Assembly (NCBI GenBank): GCA_902776665.1 | Contig: CACYQZ010000004.1 | Location: forward strand, 62,001 to 126,000 | Direction of reading: 5' to 3' | Length of the DNA stretch: 64,000 nt | Origin: an uncultured Prevotellaceae bacterium | GTDB taxonomy: Bacteria > Bacteroidota > Bacteroidia > Bacteroidales > Bacteroidaceae | Part shown: positions 16,700-24,102 of the stretch, one piece after another | How positions within the stretch are numbered: the first letter of the stretch is position 1 | How the letters are laid out: every line of letters begins with the position of its first letter | Notes under the pieces: model-generated | Seen by the model: only the letters and a program-made list of their open reading frames with translations | Database searches by the model: none | Told to the model about the DNA's origin: nothing | Translations under genes and position numbers: made by a program

Positions 16700-18169
16700 T
16701 CACGTGCGCACGAGGTTTCTTCCCGCATCGATGCGAAGGAAGATGAAGAGCAGAATGGTGAAGCCCCAGAGATTGGAGCCGCCATAGCTGAAAAATGGTA
16801 GCGGAATACCGATGACTGGCGTGAGTCCGAGCACCATGCCAACGTTGATGAATAGGTGGAAGAGGAACACGCTGACGACGCAGTAGCCATAAATCCGCCC
16901 GAACTTGAAGGGTTGTCGCTCGGCGAGGTGGATGAGCCTGAGAATCAGCATCAGGAACAGCACGAGCACGCCCGCAGCCCCGAAAAATCCTTCTTCTTCG
17001 CCGACGGTGCAGAAAATGAAGTCGGTGTCTTGCTCAGGCACGAATTTCAATTTGGTCTGCGTGCCGTTGAGGAATCCTTTTCCTATCAATCCGCCCGATC
17101 CGATGGCAATTTGGCTTTGGCGGACGTTGTAGCCTGCGCCGCGATAGTCTTCCTCAAGTCCCAGCAGCACGTTGATTCGCGTGCGCTGGTGCTGTTGCAG
17201 GATGTCATTGAGCACATAGTCGGCTGAATAGAACAGCACGACCGAACTCACGGCGAAGGCAGCAATGAAATAATAGCGTTTCAGGCGCGTGCGAAGCCCT
17301 TGGAACACGAGGTAGCCGATGAGCATGGCGGTGATGATGAGTTGCACCCAAACCACGTCGAACGGAATGACATATTTCGAGAAAAGCAAGGCGCCGATGG
17401 TGATGGCAAGCACGTAGCCCATCAACACGTAGATTCTTCGACGATTTTCGCAATAGACGCCGACCATCACGATGGAAAAGAGGTGGACAAGTAGCAACAC
17501 CAAGAATTTTCCGAGCGACGTGGGCGTTGCCCAGAGGTCGATGGCGTCGTACTTGATGCCAACGACGAAATAGATGACCATAGCGACGGCTGTGAACAGG
17601 ATGCTGCCAGTCATTCCCTCACGATAGAACATCAGGAAGAACGACAGATAGACGAGTGCCGAGCCGGTTTCTTTCTGGCCTACAATCAACAGCATCGGCA
17701 ACAGCACGATGGCGCAGGCTCCGGCGAAATGTTTCCATTGCCGGATGTCGATGCCGTAGGTGCTCATGAATTTCGCCACGGCAAGAGCGGTGGCAAATTT
17801 GGCGAACTCGGCTGGCTGCACGCGTAGCGGGCCGAGCACGAGCCACGAGCGCGAACCCTTGATTTCGTGGGGATTGAAGATGGTTCCGAGCAACACCACG
17901 AGTAGAATGCCGTAGATGATCCACGCGGCACCGTCGTAGAGGCGGTCGTCGAGCAAGAGAATGATAAGTCCGAGCACCAGACTCGTCGCAATCCACACGA
18001 TTTGCATACCCGAGCGCGACGAAGTGCTAAAAATGTCGGTTTCGCCGTAGGTATATGACGCACCGCAGACGCTGACCCACCCAAAAATGAGCAGTGCCAC
18101 GTAAATGGCGATGGTCAGCCAGTCGAGCGACCCCAACACCGTCGGATTTTTACTCTCGTTATTCTTCAT
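16700..18169 (-). CDS. rodA: Rod-shape SEDS glycosyltransferase RodA
   Basis: Polymerises lipid II glycan strands during elongation, together with PBP2. About 489 residues with ten or more TM helices, longer than E. coli RodA (370) because of a Bacteroidetes-type insert in the middle of the protein. SEDS landmarks: GSRSWLVLGPLRVQPAEFAK with the catalytic region, GSGGLIGKGFLNGTQTKL, and the C-terminal VIGIPLPFFSYGGSNLWG. The start is uncertain: the ATG at 18169 is given, but a GTG at 18184 would add MKSEG and lies in a heptamer repeat directly after the pbp2 stop. Confidence 0.94.
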   Translation of the reverse strand: MKNNESKNPTVLGSLDWLTIAIYVALLIFGWVSVCGASYTYGETDIFSTSSRSGMQIVWIATSLVLGLIILLLDDRLYDGAAWIIYGILLVVLLGTIFNPHEIKGSRSWLVLGPLRVQPAEFAKFATALAVAKFMSTYGIDIRQWKHFAGACAIVLLPMLLIVGQKETGSALVYLSFFLMFYREGMTGSILFTAVAMVIYFVVGIKYDAIDLWATPTSLGKFLVLLLVHLFSIVMVGVYCENRRRIYVLMGYVLAITIGALLFSKYVIPFDVVWVQLIITAMLIGYLVFQGLRTRLKRYYFIAAFAVSSVVLFYSADYVLNDILQQHQRTRINVLLGLEEDYRGAGYNVRQSQIAIGSGGLIGKGFLNGTQTKLKFVPEQDTDFIFCTVGEEEGFFGAAGVLVLFLMLILRLIHLAERQPFKFGRIYGYCVVSVFLFHLFINVGMVLGLTPVIGIPLPFFSYGGSNLWGFTILLFIFLRIDAGRNLVRT

Positions 18170-18190
18170 TCCTTCACTTTTCACTTTTCA
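18165..18190 (-). repeat. Heptamer array at the pbp2-rodA junction
   Basis: On the plus strand, units TTCATTC, CTTCACT, TTTCACT, TTTCATC follow with a 7-nt period across the whole 18-nt gap; the array includes the pbp2 stop codon and the rodA start. Confidence 0.65.
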
Positions 18191-20038
18191 TCGGTCACTC
18201 AATCCATAGTGAATCCGTCGTTTCTGGAATGCTGCAGCCCGCGCTTCACTCGCTGGCGACAGTTTTCCGTTGATAAATTTCTCCATGATGAGCGCACCGA
18301 GCGGCACACCGTAGTCGGCACCCCATCCACCATTCTCGACATAGACCGCCACAGCGATTTTCGGCTCGTCCATCGGCGCGAAACCCATGAAAACAGAGTG
18401 GTCGTGGCCTCGGTTCTGGGCCGTTCCCGTCTTTCCGCAGACGGCGTAGTCGCTGCGGTTGGCCGAGCGACACGTTCCACCCATCACTGCCGAGCGCATT
18501 CCCGCCACCACGTATTCATAGGCACTGCGAGGCGCTTTCGAATAGTGTCTTCGCGTGAAAGTCGTGTCGAGCGGCTCGTCTTGCACCTTCCGAACGACGT
18601 GAGGCACGTAATAATAGCCTCGGTTGGCGATGGTGGCGGCAAGGTTGGCGATTTGCAGCGGCGTGGCGTTCACCTCACCCTGCCCAATGGAAATCGAGAT
18701 AATCGTCAGACCGTTCCACGAGCCTTTGTAGTTTCGGTCGTAGTACTCGGCATTGGGAATCAGGCCGCGTTTTTCGCCTGGAAGGTCGATGCCAAGCTTG
18801 TAGCCGAAGCCCATCGAAACCATATAGTCGCGCCATGTGTTCATCGCCTCTTGTGGCGATTTGTATTTTTGGCGATTGCCAATCATGTGGTAGAGTCCCC
18901 AACAGAAATAGCCGTTGCACGAGGTGCTGATGGCGGGAACCAACGGCAGCGGCGACCCGTGTCCGTGGCAGCCGACGCGCAAGCCTTTATAGACGAATCC
19001 GCGATGACACGAATAGGCAGTCTGAGCAGAAATAATGCCTTCGGAAAGGAACGTGAGCGCCTGCGTGGTTTTGAAGGTCGAACCTGGCGGATATTGTCCC
19101 ATAATCGAGCGGTTCAACAACGGTTTCCATGCATTTTTCTGCAATTCAATGTGCTTTTTTCCGCGTTGCCGACCCACCATAACGCGAGGGTCGTAAGAGG
19201 GTGAACTGGCCATGCAGAGCACCTCGCCCGTCGAGGGTTCGATGGCGACAATCGAGCCGATTTTGCCCTCCAAAAGTTGTTCGCCAAGGGCTTGCAGTTC
19301 CAAATCAATCGACAACGTGAGATTTTTGCCGGGTTCGGGCTTCTGGTCGTATTTTCCGTCCTGATAGCGCCCCTGAATACGGCCTTTGGCGTCGCGCAGC
19401 AGAATCTGAATACCTTTCTGACCGCGCAGTTGCTTTTCGTAATACCGCTCGACGCCGAGTTTGCCGATGTAGTCGCCGGGCTGATAGTAGTCGTCTTCCT
19501 CGATGTCGGAAGGCGAAACTTCCGCCACATCACCGAGCACGTGGGCGGCATAGGGGTATTTATATTCGCGAATCGTGCGTTTTTGGATATAAAAACCCGG
19601 AAAACGGAACATTTTCTCTTGGAAAACGCTAAATTCCTTGTCCGAGAGTTGTCCCATGAAAATTTGTTGGGTATAGCGCGAATAGCCGGGATTTTTCGAG
19701 CGGTCTTTGATGTCGCTCATCCGTTGGATGAAATATTCCTTCGTGATGCCGATGGCCTTGCAAAACTCCATCGTGTCGAGTCGTCCAGCCATCTCGTTCA
19801 TGATTACCATGATGTCGTAAACAGGCTGGTTATAGACCATCTGCTCGCCGTTTCGATCGGTGATGACGCCACGCGAGGGAAACTCAATTTTCTTCAGAAA
19901 CGCATTCGAGTCGGCATTTTTCTTGTAGTCGTCGCTGAGCAGTTGGAGCATGAAAAGGCGGATGATGTAAACTACGACAATTAACGCGGCCACACCACCA
20001 ATCACATAACGCCGGTATTCAAGACTATGATCTTTCAC
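18188..20038 (-). CDS. mrdA: Penicillin-binding protein 2, transpeptidase of elongation
   Basis: A 616-residue monofunctional class B PBP that cross-links peptidoglycan in the elongasome. One TM helix (about 12-31), a pedestal domain beginning FPSRGVITDRNGE, then the transpeptidase domain. Catalytic motifs: SxxK in PPGSTFKTTQ (about residue 320), SxN in STSCNGYF, and KTG in CGKTGTAQNRGHDHSVF. The start overlaps the mreD stop by 4 nt (ATGA), showing translational coupling; rodA follows. Confidence 0.96.
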   Translation of the reverse strand: MKDHSLEYRRYVIGGVAALIVVVYIIRLFMLQLLSDDYKKNADSNAFLKKIEFPSRGVITDRNGEQMVYNQPVYDIMVIMNEMAGRLDTMEFCKAIGITKEYFIQRMSDIKDRSKNPGYSRYTQQIFMGQLSDKEFSVFQEKMFRFPGFYIQKRTIREYKYPYAAHVLGDVAEVSPSDIEEDDYYQPGDYIGKLGVERYYEKQLRGQKGIQILLRDAKGRIQGRYQDGKYDQKPEPGKNLTLSIDLELQALGEQLLEGKIGSIVAIEPSTGEVLCMASSPSYDPRVMVGRQRGKKHIELQKNAWKPLLNRSIMGQYPPGSTFKTTQALTFLSEGIISAQTAYSCHRGFVYKGLRVGCHGHGSPLPLVPAISTSCNGYFCWGLYHMIGNRQKYKSPQEAMNTWRDYMVSMGFGYKLGIDLPGEKRGLIPNAEYYDRNYKGSWNGLTIISISIGQGEVNATPLQIANLAATIANRGYYYVPHVVRKVQDEPLDTTFTRRHYSKAPRSAYEYVVAGMRSAVMGGTCRSANRSDYAVCGKTGTAQNRGHDHSVFMGFAPMDEPKIAVAVYVENGGWGADYGVPLGALIMEKFINGKLSPASEARAAAFQKRRIHYGLSDR

Positions 20039-20544
20039 GCCACTTTACTATTGCGAAAAAACTCTATCGTCAGCAGTAAGACACTGGTAATCAGGAAACT
20101 ACCGCCGACGTTCATCAGCCAATGAAGCCAGTTGTCGAAATCGAAGGCCTCAAGGGCGAAAAATGTCAGACAATACACCAAAACGATGATGAGCGCATAC
20201 CAAATGAACTTTCCGATGCCGAGCGACCGCATCGACGGGGCTAAGTCGTCGGGACTCTCACGCGGCAGAAAAAGCGTCAGCAGATAGGGCTGCAACAAGC
20301 CGACAAGCGTCATCGAAGCGGCTGCCAGACCAGGCGTGTTCGAGAAAATATCGACACACAAGCCCATCGTGAAACTGGCGACGAGAATCGTCCAATGGGG
20401 GAAATCGCGGCGGAAAAGCGTGACCATATAGACATAAAGCAACGGCGTGGCACAACCGAACAAATGAATGTGGTTGAGCACCAGCGACTGGGCCAGCAAC
20501 AGCAGCACAAAAGCCCCGATTCCTTTCAATACGCCTATATTCAT
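20035..20544 (-). CDS. mreD: Rod-shape protein MreD
   Basis: A 169-residue membrane protein with about five hydrophobic segments, in the position of MreD between mreC and pbp2. Sequence such as LLQPYLLTLFLPRE and the early HIHLFGCATPLLYVYMVTLF fit the family, which is weakly conserved, so position matters as much as sequence. It works with MreC to hold the elongation machinery together. The gap to mreC is wholly a heptamer array. Confidence 0.88.
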   Translation of the reverse strand: MNIGVLKGIGAFVLLLLAQSLVLNHIHLFGCATPLLYVYMVTLFRRDFPHWTILVASFTMGLCVDIFSNTPGLAAASMTLVGLLQPYLLTLFLPRESPDDLAPSMRSLGIGKFIWYALIIVLVYCLTFFALEAFDFDNWLHWLMNVGGSFLITSVLLLTIEFFRNSKVA

Positions 20545-20548
20545 CGTC

Positions 20549-20590
20549 TTTTCACTTCACATTACACACTTCACACTCCACACATCACCT
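20549..20590 (-). repeat. Heptamer array filling the mreC-mreD gap
   Basis: Plus-strand units TTTTCAC, TTCACAT, TACACAC, TTCACAC, TCCACAC, ATCACCT at an exact 7-nt period. The mreC stop (20585-20587) is inside the last unit and the mreD start codon lies 5 bp beyond the other end, so the array is the entire spacer. Confidence 0.8.
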
Positions 20591-21445
20591 CAATGCCTTG
20601 ATTGAGTCCTGCGCCGCACGGATGATTTGCAATCGCTCGTCCATGTTGGCATCGCTGATGACGCAGACATCGCGCAACCGACCGAAATCGGTGCTCAACT
20701 TGACCTGCGCCAGATACGACAATCCGTCGGCTGAATTATACTTCTCATTGACCGTTCCGACCATGATTCCTTCGGGAAAAATGCTCGAATAGCCGCTCGT
20801 CACCACGCTGTCGCCTTTCTGGAAAACGGCATGGCGCGGAATGTCATCGACGAAGGCCATATTGCTCTCCTTGCCATACCAGTGGAGCGAACCGAAATAG
20901 CCTCGTCCGACGATGGTGCAACTGATGTTCGAATGGGTGTTGAGGATGGGAATCACGACGGAATAGTGGGCGGAAGTCAGATAGACAATGCCCACGACAC
21001 CCGTTCCGCTGACCACACCCATATTTTCACGAACGCCGTCGGCCTCGCCCTTGTCGATGGTGATGAGGTTGTCGGGCTTGTGCACCTCGTTGGTGATGAC
21101 CTTCGCCGGAATCAGCTTATATTGCTCGAGCAACCGCAGTTGATTGCTGTGGAGATAGGCCGAATCTTTCGTCAGCGAGGTGAGCCGTCCCGAAAGTTCC
21201 GTGACTTGATGCTCCAGATAGGTGTTGCGCAGGGTGAGTTCCTCGTTGACCTTCGTCAGCGCGAAAAACGCCTCCACCTGCGAACTCCATGAATAGATTT
21301 TTCCTGTCACGGCGTTGGCCGTGGAAAACCACACGCTACCCTGATAGCTGTTGAATCGGAACAGCAATGCCACACTGATGACTTCCAACAAGAGGAAGAC
21401 GAACCAGTGATGATATTTTTTCAGGAATTCGAGTAGCGCGCCCAC
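20585..21445 (-). CDS. mreC: Rod-shape protein MreC
   Basis: A 286-residue bitopic protein of the elongasome. One TM helix (about 14-30), a coiled-coil region (about 60-100, LTKVNEELTLRNTYLEHQVTEL), then the MreC beta-domain with LITIDKGEADGVRENMGVV and FQKGDSVVTSGYSSIFPEGI. It ends in VCVISDANMDERLQIIRAAQDSIKALR. It links MreB filaments to PBP2 and RodA in the periplasm. Gene order purH-mreB-mreC-mreD-pbp2-rodA is as in other Bacteroidales. Confidence 0.93.
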   Translation of the reverse strand: MGALLEFLKKYHHWFVFLLLEVISVALLFRFNSYQGSVWFSTANAVTGKIYSWSSQVEAFFALTKVNEELTLRNTYLEHQVTELSGRLTSLTKDSAYLHSNQLRLLEQYKLIPAKVITNEVHKPDNLITIDKGEADGVRENMGVVSGTGVVGIVYLTSAHYSVVIPILNTHSNISCTIVGRGYFGSLHWYGKESNMAFVDDIPRHAVFQKGDSVVTSGYSSIFPEGIMVGTVNEKYNSADGLSYLAQVKLSTDFGRLRDVCVISDANMDERLQIIRAAQDSIKALR

Positions 21446-21480
21446 CTGTCTTCTACGATTTTATCGAGTGGAAACGCCGA

Positions 21481-22506
21481 TTATCGCATCAGGAACGAGA
21501 ACTGGTCGATGTTCTTCAAGGCAATTCCCGTACCCTTCGCCACGCAGTGGAGCGGGTCGTCGGCCACGATGAACTGGATGTTGATTTTGTCGGTCAGACG
21601 CTTGGCCAGTCCGCGCAGCAAAGCACCGCCACCCGTCAGGTAGATGCCGTTTTTCACGATGTCGGCATAGAGTTCAGGCGGTGTGTTTTCGAGTGCCTGA
21701 AGCACGGCGGTTTCGATGCGACCCACGGTGCGGTCGAGGCAATGGGCGATTTCCTGATAGCAGACATCGACCTCCATCGGCAGAGCCGTGATTTTGTTCG
21801 GACCAATGACGGTGAAGTCCTCGGGTGCTTCTTCGCCGAGGTCGGTCAGTGCCGAACCCACATTGATTTTGATGCGCTCAGCCATGCGCTCCGACACTCT
21901 GACGTTGTGCTGCGTGCTCATGTAGGTCTGGATGTCGGTCGTGAGGTCGTCGCCAGCCACCTTGATACTGTTGTTGGCCACGATTCCACCGAGCGAAATC
22001 ACTGCGATTTCGGTCGTTCCACCACCAATATCGACAATCATGTTGCCCTCGGGTGCCTCCACGTCAAGACCGATACCGATAGCGGCTGCCATCGGCTCGA
22101 AAAGCAGATAGACGTCGCGTCCGTCGGCATGCTCGGCAGAGTCGCGAACGGCACGAAGCTCCACTTCCGTCGAACCCGACGGCACACCGATGACCATGCG
22201 CAACGCCGACGACGAAAACAGGCGCGAACCACTGTGCACCATCTTAATCAGACCGCGCATCATCTGTTCGCAGGCCGTGAAGTCGGCAATCACACCGTCT
22301 TTCAACGGGCGCACCGTACGGATGCCCGGATTTTCTTTCTCATACATCATTTTGGCCTTTTCGCCGACGGCAATCATCTTGTCGGTACGGCGGTCGAGTG
22401 CCACTACGGAAGGTTCATCGACAACAATCTTGTCGTCGCTGATGATGATGGTGTTGGCTGTGCCCAAGTCCATCGCAATTTCCTTTACAAAACTGAAAAA
22501 TCCCAT
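21481..22506 (-). CDS. mreB: Rod-shape actin homologue MreB
   Basis: A 341-residue actin-fold ATPase that positions cell-wall synthesis. Motifs: phosphate-1 MDLGTANTIIISDDKIVVDEP, phosphate-2 IVDIGGGTTEIAVISLGGIV, adenosine-binding GIYLTGGGALLRGLAKRL, and the conserved FEPMAAAIGIGLDV. Length is normal (E. coli 347). Confidence 0.97.
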   Translation of the reverse strand: MGFFSFVKEIAMDLGTANTIIISDDKIVVDEPSVVALDRRTDKMIAVGEKAKMMYEKENPGIRTVRPLKDGVIADFTACEQMMRGLIKMVHSGSRLFSSSALRMVIGVPSGSTEVELRAVRDSAEHADGRDVYLLFEPMAAAIGIGLDVEAPEGNMIVDIGGGTTEIAVISLGGIVANNSIKVAGDDLTTDIQTYMSTQHNVRVSERMAERIKINVGSALTDLGEEAPEDFTVIGPNKITALPMEVDVCYQEIAHCLDRTVGRIETAVLQALENTPPELYADIVKNGIYLTGGGALLRGLAKRLTDKINIQFIVADDPLHCVAKGTGIALKNIDQFSFLMR

Positions 22507-22525
22507 AATAATTTACAATTTAAAG

Positions 22526-22555
22526 CCTCCCCCGCCCCCTCCAAAGGGAGGGGAG
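22526..22555 (+). repeat. GC-rich hairpin element next to mreB
   Basis: A CCTCCCCCGCCCCCTCC run followed by AAA and its inverted GGGAGGGGAG: a short GC-rich palindrome-like element. Related copies are at 22622-22657 and 57600-57636. The rest of 22507-22621 is AT-rich with no gene. Confidence 0.6.
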
Positions 22556-22621
22556 AACAGTTTACAATCTATATTTACTTTACTTTTTAATTTCACTTAA
22601 AGATTTCAGGCGAATACTCGT

Positions 22622-22657
22622 TCCCCTACCCTTTTGGGGAGGGGTTAGGGGTGGGGC
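22622..22657 (-). repeat. GC-rich hairpin element at the end of the truncated purH
   Basis: The minus-strand text CCCCACCCCTAACCCCTCCC then AAAAGGG.AGGGG resembles the elements at 22526 and 57600. It encodes the last residues and the stop of the upstream reading frame (tail GPTPNPSPKG). Confidence 0.65.
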
Positions 22658-23243
22658 CAAACCATTGACCGATGGCCGTATCATACCGACTCGACACCCC
22701 GAAAGCCCGTTTGGCCAGTTCGCGACGCTGTTCGAGTGTTGTTTCGGCACCTTGCTTGTTCAAAATATCGAGCAAAATGGCATATTCGGCCTTGCTCGGC
22801 ACGATGACCACGTCGTTGAAGTTTTTCGCCGCCGCACGGATGAGCGAAATGCCACCGATGTCGATTTTCTCGATGATGTCTGCCTCCGACGCACCACTCG
22901 CGACGGTCTGTTCGAAGGGATAGAGATCGACAATCACGAGGTCGATTTCCGAAATTTCATACTGAGCCATCTGCTCACGGTCGCCCTCGTTGTCGCGACG
23001 CGCCAGAATGCCGCCAAACACTTTCGGATGCAGCGTTTTCACGCGACCGCCGAGAATCGACGGATAGCCCGTCAGCGACTCCACCGCCTGACATTCGTAA
23101 CCCTGCTGCTCAATGAACTGCTGGGTGCCGCCCGTCGAAACGAAGCGCACGCCCTCGTCGTTGAGTTTGCGGAGCAATTCGTCGAGTCCATCCTTATGAA
23201 ACACCGACACCAACGCGGTTTTGATTCTTTTTTTGTCTGCCAT
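22626..23243 (-). CDS. purH: IMP cyclohydrolase: N-terminal half of PurH only
   Basis: A 205-residue protein covering just the cyclohydrolase (MGS-like) domain of bifunctional PurH, which closes FAICAR to IMP. Recognisable segments are ALVSVFHKDGLDELLRKL, VRFVSTGGTQQFI, GGRVKTLHPKVFGGILARRD, IDIGGISLIRAAAKNF and the last helix YDTAIGQWF, where the domain normally ends (about residue 199). Instead of the AICAR transformylase domain the frame ends in GPTPNPSPKG, encoded by a GC-rich repeat. A separate AICAR transformylase gene lies at 27300-28484, so both steps are encoded. It keeps the usual place ahead of mreB. Whether it is a functional single-domain enzyme or a truncation cannot be told from sequence alone. 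Confidence 0.88.
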   Translation of the reverse strand: MADKKRIKTALVSVFHKDGLDELLRKLNDEGVRFVSTGGTQQFIEQQGYECQAVESLTGYPSILGGRVKTLHPKVFGGILARRDNEGDREQMAQYEISEIDLVIVDLYPFEQTVASGASEADIIEKIDIGGISLIRAAAKNFNDVVIVPSKAEYAILLDILNKQGAETTLEQRRELAKRAFGVSSRYDTAIGQWFGPTPNPSPKG

Positions 23244-23267
23244 TTTTCTTCATTTCAAATCAGACTG

Positions 23268-23302
23268 CAAAGGTACTAAAAATTCGATGAAGGAAATGCA
23301 AA
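23268..23302 (-). promoter_or_regulatory. Promoter of purH and the mre operon
   Basis: On the minus strand TTTG (23299-23302), 23 bp, TACCTTTG (23268-23275), 25 bp upstream of the purH ATG. The spacing is at the long end of the usual range. Confidence 0.65.
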
Positions 23303-23400
23303 AAACAAAGTTTTTTTTCGCGCGTAAAAATTATTTATGAATTCAGTGGGCAAAAAACGCGCAACGAAGCCCAAAATTTGATTGAAAATCGAATATTACA

Positions 23401-23430
23401 AAAAAAATCCTTGCCATCGCAAGGATTTCT
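23401..23430 (-). terminator. Intrinsic terminator of tRNA-Met
   Basis: AAATCCTTGC pairs with GCAAGGATTT over a GATG loop, then a T-run on the minus strand, immediately downstream of the tRNA. Confidence 0.88.
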
Positions 23431-23433
23431 TCG

Positions 23434-23507
23434 TAGCGGGAGAGGGACCCGAACCCTCGACCTCCGGATTATGAATCCGACGCTCTAACCAACTGAGCTA
23501 TCCCGCC
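23434..23507 (-). tRNA. tRNA-Met (CAU), elongator type
   Basis: A complete cloverleaf: acceptor GGCGGGA / TCCCGCT (first pair G-U), D-arm AGCTCAGTTGGTTAGAGC, anticodon stem TCGGA / TCCGG with loop TTCATAA, T-arm with GGTTCGGGTCC, discriminator A. CCA is not encoded. The paired first base rules out initiator tRNA. A tRNA-Ile with modified CAU anticodon is possible but the sequence style is Met. Confidence 0.95.
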
Positions 23508-23574
23508 TCCGAAATGAGCCGCATTCCCTTTAAAATCGGGCTGTCTGAAAGGACTGCTCCTCGGAAATGCGGTG

Positions 23575-23606
23575 CAAAGGTAATACAAAGTTTTCAATCT
23601 GCCAAA
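23575..23606 (-). promoter_or_regulatory. Promoter of tRNA-Met
   Basis: TTTG (23603-23606), 20 bp, TACCTTTG (23575-23582) on the minus strand. Confidence 0.85.
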
Positions 23607-23625
23607 AAAATCTTGCGAATTTTTA

Positions 23626-23655
23626 TTTGTATTTGAGAAAAAAGCATTATTTTTG
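23626..23655 (+). promoter_or_regulatory. Promoter of the START-like gene and lptF/G
   Basis: TTTG (23626-23629), 18 bp, TATTTTTG (23648-23655), 45 bp before the ATG at 23701; divergent from the tRNA-Met promoter. Confidence 0.65.
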
Positions 23656-23700
23656 CAAGCACAGAAATGAATTTTTGAAAAAATCAACATTTGACGACTT

Positions 23701-24099
23701 ATGAAAAAGCAGTTGATACATATCGAGCACGAACTGAAATCGAACTCGCCGAGCATCATCTGGCAGCTCATCGGAACGCCCGAGGGACTGGCACGATGGA
23801 TTGCCGACGAAGTGACGCTCGACGGGACGACGCTCACGCTCATCTGGGGCGAGACGTGGCGACACCACGAAATCAGGAAGGCGGAAATCACCAAGCAAGT
23901 CAAGCAGAGCTATCTGCGAATGCACTGGCACGACGACCCCGACCCCGAGGCGTATCTGGAATTGCGCATGGAGTACAACGAACTGACCGACGACTACATG
24001 CTGCTCATCACCGATTTCGCTTTCGAAGACGATTTGGACAGCATCCGCGACCTCTGGGACGACAATCTGGAGCGTCTTCACCAGTCAAGCGGACTTTAA
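23701..24099 (+). CDS. START-like / AHSA1-related domain protein
   Basis: A 132-residue single-domain protein of the SRPBCC/START-like group found in Bacteroidetes: it starts KKQLIHIEHELKSNSPSIIW, then LIGTPEGLARWIADEVTLDG, LTLIWGETWRHHEIRKAEI and ends in an acidic helix LDSIRDLWDDNLERLHQSSG. The fold makes a hydrophobic ligand pocket; the ligand is unknown. It is followed after 3 bp by the LptF/G permease, and this pairing suggests a link to lipid or envelope transport (inference). Confidence 0.82.
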   Translation: MKKQLIHIEHELKSNSPSIIWQLIGTPEGLARWIADEVTLDGTTLTLIWGETWRHHEIRKAEITKQVKQSYLRMHWHDDPDPEAYLELRMEYNELTDDYMLLITDFAFEDDLDSIRDLWDDNLERLHQSSGL

Positions 24100-24102
24100 G
24101 GA

